NCBI RefSeq assembly: GCF_000721935.1
Contig: NZ_KL585415.1
Span: 55,294-66,172 of the forward strand
Reading direction: 5' to 3'
DNA: 10,879 bases
From: Streptomyces sp. NRRL WC-3549
GTDB taxonomy: Bacteria; Actinomycetota; Actinomycetes; Streptomycetales; Streptomycetaceae
Shown here: positions 6,773 to 10,879 of the stretch, piece by piece
Layout: each line of letters opens with the position of its first letter
How positions within the stretch are numbered: position 1 is the stretch's first letter
Program-made: the position numbers and the translations under genes
The notes under the pieces: model-generated
What the model was told of the DNA's origin: nothing
What the model saw: the letters and a program-made list of their open reading frames with translations, nothing else
The model's database searches: none

Positions 6773-6800
6773 CCCGACCACGCCTGACAGGAGCACCACC

Positions 6801-7508
6801 ATGCCGGACACCGAGGCACTCACCCATGCCTGGCACATCGAGGAACGGGAGTACAGGCGCCAGGAAGAACGACGCGGCCGCCGGTTCGCGTACACGAGTC
6901 TGGACCCCGCCCGCACCGCGCTGGTCGTCATCGACATGGTGCCGTTCTTCGTCGAAGCGAACCCCTACACCCGTGGCATCATCCCGAACATCCACATGCT
7001 CGCCGACCGCCTGCGTACCGTCGGCGGGACGGTCGCCTGGGTTCTGCCCGCGCGCACCGACCGGACCCCGGTCGGCGACGAATTCCACGGCCCGGCCGCA
7101 GCCGAGATGTTCCGTAACGCCGGCGGCACCGGGCCACTCCGCGACCGGTTGTGGCACGGCTTCACGACCGGTGCCGACGATCTGGTGGTGGAGAAGTCCG
7201 CGCCCAGCGCGTTCTTCCCCGGCCGCTGCCCGCTCCCCGAGCTTCTCCGGGAGCGCGGAATCGACACCGTACTGATCACCGGTACGGTCACCAACGTCTG
7301 CTGCGAAGGCTCAGCCCGCGACGCCTGGACACTCGGCCACCGGGTCATCATGGTCGCCGACGCCAACTCCACCGGCCGCGACCAGGACCACAACGCCACC
7401 CTGCGCACGGTCTACCTGTCCTTCGGCGATGTCCGGCCCACTGCGGACGTGCTCGCCCTGATCGCCCCAGCGGGCGGTCGGTGGTCCCCAGAGGGAGGCA
7501 CCATGTAG
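6801..7508 (+). CDS. Isochorismatase-like cysteine hydrolase
   Basis: This 235-aa protein has the isochorismatase/nicotinamidase fold. The catalytic triad is visible: D45 in LVVIDMVPFF, K132 in VVEKSAPSAFF, and C167 in GTVTNVCCEGSARDAWTLGH, the cysteine nucleophile with the typical following helix. The cis-peptide region precedes it (LITGTVTNV). An extra N-terminal helix (EALTHAWHIEEREYRRQEER) comes before the core. Members hydrolyse isochorismate, nicotinamide, N-carbamoyl-sarcosine and similar compounds; the substrate here cannot be read from sequence. The ATG at 6801 has a good SD (AGGAG, 6789-6793, 7-base spacing); longer in-frame starts run through non-coding sequence. The last residues (GGRWSPEGGTM) are read from DNA that seems to belong to a decayed minus-strand gene, so the original C-terminus may have been replaced. 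Confidence 0.9.
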   Translation: MPDTEALTHAWHIEEREYRRQEERRGRRFAYTSLDPARTALVVIDMVPFFVEANPYTRGIIPNIHMLADRLRTVGGTVAWVLPARTDRTPVGDEFHGPAAAEMFRNAGGTGPLRDRLWHGFTTGADDLVVEKSAPSAFFPGRCPLPELLRERGIDTVLITGTVTNVCCEGSARDAWTLGHRVIMVADANSTGRDQDHNATLRTVYLSFGDVRPTADVLALIAPAGGRWSPEGGTM

Positions 7509-7990
7509 GCGTTGCCGTCGGGGTTCTCCGGGAGGGGCACCCAGCTCGAGCGCAAGTGGTCGATGCGCCTGCTTGGTCGGGAGCGAGGGCTGACGAGGTT
7601 CTTGCCGCTGTAGACGCAGACGAGTATCCGGGCGTCGTCTCCCTCGCCGACCGCGAGACGACGCAGTCGCCGACGCGGTCGTTGTTTTCGCTGTGCCGGC
7701 CCTCTCGGAGAACGAGAGGGCCTCGGTCCGAACTGCCACTGCGACAGGCCCGGTCGAGGTCTGGGGGAGGGCGATCGCCCCCATCCGGTCGGGGCGAGGG
7801 ACGGGTACCGCGCCAGCAAGGGCTTGGCGCGCGTCGCGCGTCGGAGTTGTCGAAGCGGCACACCGCGATGGTGTGCTCGAAGAAGTGGTCATGTGGAAGT
7901 GCGGGAGGCCGGGGGCGGGACGGGGTTGCGGGTCAGGCCTGTGGCATCGAACGCCCTGACGTGGTCGACGTGTCCACCGGACCGAGGGTC
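7480..7990 (-). pseudogene. Heavily frameshifted minus-strand gene remnant, family unknown
   Basis: Moving downstream on the minus strand, coding-like pieces with strong G/C third positions appear in different frames. The first is GGHVDHVRAFDATGLTRNPV (about 7920-7985), followed by HDHFFEHTIAVCRFDNSDAR (about 7830-7892). Next come AKPLLARYPSLAPTGWGR (about 7760-7820) and SENNDRVGDCVV (about 7650-7690). The last is GEGDDARILVCVYSGKNLVS with PRSRPSRRIDHLRSSWVPLP and ENPDGNAYM (about 7500-7640). No frame is open through all of them with a start. This fits a broken gene of at least about 160 codons; uncorrected indels in a draft assembly are the alternative. I do not recognise the protein. The end overlaps the 3' end of the hydrolase gene. 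Confidence 0.45.
7698..7722. terminator. Perfect 10-bp hairpin, candidate terminator of the hydrolase transcript
   Basis: GGCCCTCTCG (7698-7707) and CGAGAGGGCC (7713-7722) pair perfectly around the loop GAGAA. It is about 190 bases beyond the hydrolase stop and has no U-tract on the + strand. It lies inside the decayed minus-strand gene, so its use there is uncertain. Confidence 0.45.
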
Positions 7991-8000
7991 CCTGGGATTC

Positions 8001-8011
8001 TGGGCTATAGT
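8001..8011 (+). promoter_or_regulatory. Candidate -10 element of the tRNA gene
   Basis: TATAGT at 8006-8011 resembles a -10 hexamer and stands out in this GC-rich sequence. It is 45 bases before the first base of the mature tRNA, which would leave a leader of roughly 38 bases for RNase P to remove. No good -35 hexamer is seen at 16-19 bases upstream, so the promoter may be weak or activator-dependent. Confidence 0.35.
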
Positions 8012-8055
8012 TGATCTAGAGGGCGGCGGATCGTTTCGGCGGTGCGATTGCCTGT

Positions 8056-8128
8056 GCGTTGGTCGTCCAAGGAAAGACGTCCCGCTTCCCGCGGGGAGAT
8101 GCAGGTGCAAGGCCTGCCCAGCGCTCCA
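8056..8128 (+). tRNA. Atypical tRNA-Gly (anticodon UCC), 73 nt including encoded CCA
   Basis: A complete cloverleaf folds here. The acceptor stem is GCGTTGG (8056-8062) with CCAGCGC (8118-8124), seven pairs with one G-U. The D-arm is GTC/GAC (8065-8067, 8076-8078) with A14, A15, G18, G19 and A21. The anticodon stem is TCCCG/CGGGG (8080-8084, 8092-8096), loop CTTCCCG with U33 and anticodon TCC (8087-8089). The variable loop is AGAT, and the T-stem is GCAGG/CCTGC (8101-8105, 8113-8117). Discriminator T73 (8125) and CCA (8126-8128) follow. G1-C72, C2-G71, G3-C70, U73, C35 and C36 are the glycine identity set. Oddities are the T-loop TGCAAGG (G55 replaces the universal U55; G60), C37 instead of a purine, C9, a 13-22 mismatch and a six-base D-loop. 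Automated finders may score it low. It could be a specialised glycyl-tRNA or a decaying copy. Confidence 0.8.
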
Positions 8129-8131
8129 CCC

Positions 8132-8169
8132 GGAGCCCCGTTCCCGTCATGACAGGAACGGGGCTTCTT
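8132..8169 (+). terminator. Intrinsic terminator of the tRNA transcript
   Basis: AGCCCCGTTCC (8134-8144) pairs perfectly with GGAACGGGGCT (8155-8165). The stem extends outward by a G-U and a G-C pair, and the loop contains the self-complementary GTCATGAC. TTCTT follows on the + strand. It begins four bases after the encoded CCA, so it clearly belongs to the tRNA. It also lies 20 bases past the stop of the convergent dehydratase gene and could act from that side, although no U-tract exists there. Confidence 0.85.
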
Positions 8170-8184
8170 CGCGAGGGTTGCCGG

Positions 8185-9231
8185 TCAGTGCTCGGTGGCG
8201 TGGTGCGTGAGCCGGCTCGGGTCGGTGTTCGCTCCGCAGAGCACCACGGCGACCTTTTCGCCGTGGGAGGGGCGGTAGTTACGGGACGGCCTGGTGGGCA
8301 GGTCGCGATCGGGTACGCGGTGCGGCCCAGCGGTGAGGGCGGCCAGCGCGGTTGCCGCCCCGTGCTCGACGGCGATGCGGTGATGGTCCCACAGGGTCTG
8401 GCGGGCACGGACGATCTCGTCGTCCGGCACGAGCACGGAATGGACGCGGTCCTGCTGGGCGGCGTGCAGGGCCATGGCGGAGGCGCGACGGGCGCCCAGG
8501 GAATCGGCGGCGATCGAGTCGACCGGGACGTCGACCAGGCGGCCGGCTTCGACGGCGGCGTTCAGTGCGCGGCAGTTGAGCGGTTCCACGGCGACGGTTC
8601 GGATGTTGTGGTGCCGGGCGGCGGTGGCGACGCCGGCGAACAGTCCGCCGCCGCCGACGGCGACCACCACGGTGTCCAGGTCCGGGATCTGCTGGTGGAT
8701 TTCTTCCAGCAGGGTGCCGGCCCCGGCGGCGATCAGGGGGTTGTCGTAGGCGTGGGAGGGGAGCGCGCCCGTCGCGTGCGTGAAGTCCTCGCAGGCGGCG
8801 AGTGCTTCGGCGTACTCCGTGCCCACCAGGCGCACGTCCGCGCCGTAGCCCCGGAGTCGGGCGACCTTGACCGCCGGGGCGGTGGCCGGCAGGAACACCG
8901 TGGCCCGCACACTGTGTTGCTGGGCCGCCCACGCGCACGCGAGTCCGGCATTGCCGCCGGAAGCTATGGTCACCCCGGCGTCCGGCAGGGTACCGGCCTC
9001 GTGGTGGGCCTGGATGAAGTTCTGGGCGCCGCGGGCCTTGAAGGAGCCGGTGTGCTGCATGTACTCCAGCGCCAGCCACACCTCACACGATTCGGGCTCA
9101 CGGTCGTCCAGGGGGTCGCGTGGGGCGGTGTGGATCGCCCCGGCATCGACCGGGGCGAGGGTGACGGGCCGGATACGCCCGGCGATCCGGTCGGCGGCCT
9201 GCTTGATGTCGCCGTAGGTGAGGTGGGACAC
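8185..9231 (-). CDS. PLP-dependent serine/threonine dehydratase (ammonia-lyase), fold type II
   Basis: This 348-aa cytoplasmic enzyme should deaminate L-threonine or L-serine to 2-oxobutyrate or pyruvate. K65 in HTGSFKARGAQNFI is the Schiff-base lysine. The substrate/PLP loop is SGGNAG (91-96), followed by LACAWAA and the cation-pi-style segment TVFLPATAPAVKVARLRGYG. The glycine-rich phosphate loop is VAVGGGGLFAG (191-201), and the C-terminal LCGANTDPS (331-339) contacts the PLP ring. There is no C-terminal ACT regulatory domain, so it resembles the short catabolic type rather than isoleucine-regulated IlvA. The GTG at 9231 has SD AAGGGAG (9239-9245) with 7-base spacing; the open frame continues upstream but into non-protein-like sequence. 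It converges on the tRNA gene, sharing the terminator region. Serine versus threonine preference cannot be read. Confidence 0.92.
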   Translation of the reverse strand: MSHLTYGDIKQAADRIAGRIRPVTLAPVDAGAIHTAPRDPLDDREPESCEVWLALEYMQHTGSFKARGAQNFIQAHHEAGTLPDAGVTIASGGNAGLACAWAAQQHSVRATVFLPATAPAVKVARLRGYGADVRLVGTEYAEALAACEDFTHATGALPSHAYDNPLIAAGAGTLLEEIHQQIPDLDTVVVAVGGGGLFAGVATAARHHNIRTVAVEPLNCRALNAAVEAGRLVDVPVDSIAADSLGARRASAMALHAAQQDRVHSVLVPDDEIVRARQTLWDHHRIAVEHGAATALAALTAGPHRVPDRDLPTRPSRNYRPSHGEKVAVVLCGANTDPSRLTHHATEH

Positions 9232-9364
9232 GGGGTTGCTCCCTTGACTGAGGGGCTGATCAGGACCAGGTGACGAGCCGGCCGGTGGTGGCGGCCCGAG
9301 GAAGAAGGCGAAGGCGATGCTCCGCCCCGCCGGGTTGGGGCGTGACGAATGGGAGCAGGCCGGA

Positions 9365-9829
9365 ATGAACAGCAGCGTGTCGCCGAGATCCGGCCTCGGA
9401 CCGACCTGCTGGAACCAACCCCTTCCTGCTCCCGCCGCCCTATGCCAGCGCGTGGTACGCGAGGCCACGTATACGGAGATGGTGGCCCGCGCCCGCGACC
9501 TTGAGCTCAGAGGTTACGAGGTCTCCGGTTCGGCCACGACAAGCTCGGCGCCTTCGGATATACGCCGGGACCTCCTGTGGGAACGCCGCCTTGGCCACGA
9601 CGGCCACCTCACCCACGAGACCTATCGCCGCCCGAACGCCCGGGCGACGTGGAGGGGACACCGGGGCAGCGGGCCCGGCAGCGCTTCTCGCACGTCTGCT
9701 GTCACGGTGTCGATCCGCCCGAACCCGCGCTTCCCGGGCTCAGGGGAGGAGAGCGCAGCGTGCGGGAGTGACGACGGAGCGTTGAACTTCCGGCATGCCG
9801 GGAAAGGCGAGAGCGCGCTGATCCTGTGA
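9365..9829 (+). pseudogene. Decayed fragment resembling the tail of a DUF559-type (restriction-endonuclease-like) protein
   Basis: The frame read from the ATG at 9365 contains YTEMVARARDLELRGYEV (about 9470-9523), the style of the last helix and strand of DUF559/very-short-patch-repair-like nuclease domains, which usually continue as YRFGxxEL. Here the continuation RFGHDKLGAFGY appears in another + frame starting at about 9530, so the block is split by a frameshift. The first frame resumes with coding-like sequence (RRDLLWERRLGHDGHLTHET, about 9566-9625) and stays open to 9829, though the tail is low-quality. No catalytic Asp/Glu-Lys core is present. The family link rests on pattern memory of a short motif and is weak. 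An intact but divergent 154-aa protein is the alternative. Confidence 0.3.
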
Positions 9830-10159
9830 GGTGGCGCATAGGGCGTGGGTCATAGGCCGGGTCGGATAGTAGTGGCCGGCCGCGTGGATGCGCGCCGGTG
9901 CTGGAGCCCGGTGTCGTCGCGTCGCCTTTCTACGAAGCGTCTTCGCAGATCACATGGTTGCGGGGGCGGGGAACCGTTCCTCATGGTGGTGGACGTACCG
10001 GGGAGCCGAGCGCCGGAACGGGCCACGGGCAGCCGAGCAGGAAGCCCAGGACCCGCCTCCAGACACCGGCCCCATGACACGCGGCGGACGCAGTGGTCCG
10101 CATGAACACCGTGTCGCCGACACACATCCTGTAGTCGGCCTCCCCATGCCGTCCCCCTT
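9830..10159. other. Long leader/intergenic region upstream of the transglycosylase
   Basis: No supported gene is present. Small structures include GTGTC/GACAC (10111-10123) and a GGAAC/GTTCC dyad near 9970-9980. Genes for SLT and Rpf enzymes in streptomycetes often carry a c-di-AMP (ydaO-type) riboswitch, but I could not recognise its conserved core here. I see no clear promoter hexamers. Confidence 0.35.
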
Positions 10160-10172
10160 GGAGAGGTACCCC

Positions 10173-10763
10173 ATGACTGCCGTCCGCCGTGTCCTGAACC
10201 CCCGCACCGCCACCGCCGCGATCGCCACCACGGGTGCTGCGGCCCTCGCCCTGACCCTCGCGCCCCAGGCCCACGCCGACGAGCAGGTCAAGCCGGCGCT
10301 GCCCGCCACCGCTGCCGCGGCCGTCGCCGTCCAGGCCGACCACCTCGCGGCCACGGCCAAGTCCGCCGCCCAGGCCAAGCCCTCCAGCGAGACCAAGACC
10401 ATGTCCGTGGCCGACATCCAGAAGAAGGGTGTCAAGAAGTACGGCAACAAGCTCGACGGCTGGATCCGTACCTCGCTGGACATCATGCACGCCAAGGGCA
10501 TCCCCGGCACCTACAAGGGCCTGCACTCCAACATCATGCGCGAGTCCTCCGGGAACCCCCGCGCCATCAACAACTGGGACGTCAACGCCCGCGCCGGCGT
10601 GCCGTCCAAGGGCCTGCTGCAGATCATCAAGCCCACCTTCGAGCGGTTCCACGTGGCCGGCACGAAGAATGACCAGTACGACCCGGTCGCCAACATCGTC
10701 GCCTCCGCCAACTACGCCGCCCACCGCTACGGCACCATCGACCTCGTCCACTCCGCGTACTGA
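10173..10763 (+). CDS. Secreted lytic transglycosylase, SLT domain
   Basis: This 196-aa secreted enzyme should cleave peptidoglycan glycan strands. The signal peptide has a basic start (MTAVRRVLNPRT), an Ala-rich hydrophobic core (about 13-30) and a site after PQAHA (35). An Ala/Lys-rich linker (37-75) leads to the compact SLT domain. It contains MRESSGNPRAINNWDVNARA, where E124 is the catalytic glutamate and ESSGNP the hallmark. PSKGLLQIIKPTFERFH, the GLLQ block that shapes the active site, comes next, then DPVANIVASANYAAHRYGTI with the conserved ANI..A..Y segment. It ends in LVHSAY. The ATG at 10173 has a strong SD (GGAGAGG, 10160-10166, 6-base spacing); the in-frame ATG at 10146 would add nine charged residues before the signal. 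Expressed alone. Likely used in growth or spore germination, by analogy. Confidence 0.92.
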   Translation: MTAVRRVLNPRTATAAIATTGAAALALTLAPQAHADEQVKPALPATAAAAVAVQADHLAATAKSAAQAKPSSETKTMSVADIQKKGVKKYGNKLDGWIRTSLDIMHAKGIPGTYKGLHSNIMRESSGNPRAINNWDVNARAGVPSKGLLQIIKPTFERFHVAGTKNDQYDPVANIVASANYAAHRYGTIDLVHSAY

Positions 10764-10811
10764 GGCTGCCCCGCAGTTCTTGGATCCGGGGAACCACCGC
10801 GCATCCCGTGA

Positions 10812-10828
10812 CCTCGTATGCAACGAGG
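10812..10828 (+). terminator. Small hairpin downstream of the transglycosylase gene
   Basis: CCTCGT (10812-10817) and ACGAGG (10823-10828) pair perfectly around ATGCA, 49 bases after the stop. The stem is short and no U-tract follows, so this is a weak terminator candidate. Confidence 0.3.
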
Positions 10829-10879
10829 ACGTGGGCAGGGGGACTCAGGCACCCTGACGGCCGGTGGCCGGTACGGGCT

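Noticed and set aside
6582..6800. N-terminal extension of the cysteine hydrolase
   Set aside because: The upstream residues are low-complexity Arg/Pro/Thr sequence; the ATG at 6801 has a proper SD.
8101..8128. tRNA 3' end as an integration (att) site
   Set aside because: I found no second copy of the T-arm/acceptor 3' segment in the window and no integrase gene nearby.
8059..9273. 404-codon + strand open frame
   Set aside because: Antisense of the PLP dehydratase; glycine/valine-rich shadow without motifs, and it would run across the tRNA and its terminator.
10146..10172. Alternative upstream ATG for the transglycosylase
   Set aside because: The SD GGAGAGG lies between the two ATGs and fits only the one at 10173; the shorter form gives a normal signal peptide.
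1..10879. CRISPR arrays, insertion sequences or phage genes
   Set aside because: No spaced direct repeats, transposase motifs or phage structural proteins were seen on either strand.

Overview
The window looks like the end of a draft contig from a Streptomyces-like actinomycete. GC is very high, third codon positions are almost all G or C, GTG starts are common, Shine-Dalgarno sites are purine-rich, and terminator hairpins mostly lack U-tracts. The first 41 bases are not genomic. They are a Roche-454 primer-B tail joined to the Tn5 mosaic end, as in early Nextera libraries, so the first gene is cut at its 5' side by the contig edge.

Layout. (1) 42-1413 (+): a 5'-truncated DUF1338/YdcJ/HglS-type Fe(II) enzyme, 2-oxoadipate dioxygenase/decarboxylase family. 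(2) 1414-2636: a frameshifted remnant on the minus strand, an unrecognised small protein (1732-2205, +), then a gene-poor stretch with inverted repeats. (3) 2637-3599 (-): a secreted D-alanyl-D-alanine carboxypeptidase with a promoter-like site and a leader hairpin. (4) 4013-4888 (-) and 5012-6010 (+): a divergent LysR regulator / zinc-independent NADP-dependent oxidoreductase pair sharing a short control region with overlapping dyads. (5) 6011-6800: mostly non-coding, with a perfect 17-bp hairpin and an ambiguous small ORF. (6) 6801-7508 (+): an isochorismatase-like cysteine hydrolase. (7) 7480-8000: a broken minus-strand gene with reading fragments in several frames and a 10-bp terminator-like hairpin. 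(8) 8056-8128 (+): a compact, atypical tRNA-Gly(UCC)-like gene followed at once by a strong intrinsic terminator. (9) 8185-9231 (-): a PLP-dependent serine/threonine dehydratase, convergent with the tRNA. (10) 9232-10172: a decayed fragment resembling DUF559-type nuclease tails and a long non-coding leader. (11) 10173-10763 (+): a secreted SLT-fold lytic transglycosylase.

The genes do not form one pathway. Two secreted cell-wall enzymes flank small metabolic enzymes and several decayed genes, as in a streptomycete accessory region. The most interesting object is the tRNA at 8056-8128. It keeps a full cloverleaf, encoded CCA and the glycine identity elements, but has G instead of U at position 55, C at 37 and a six-base D-loop. 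That combination raises the possibility of a specialised or non-translational glycyl-tRNA, or of a decaying gene.
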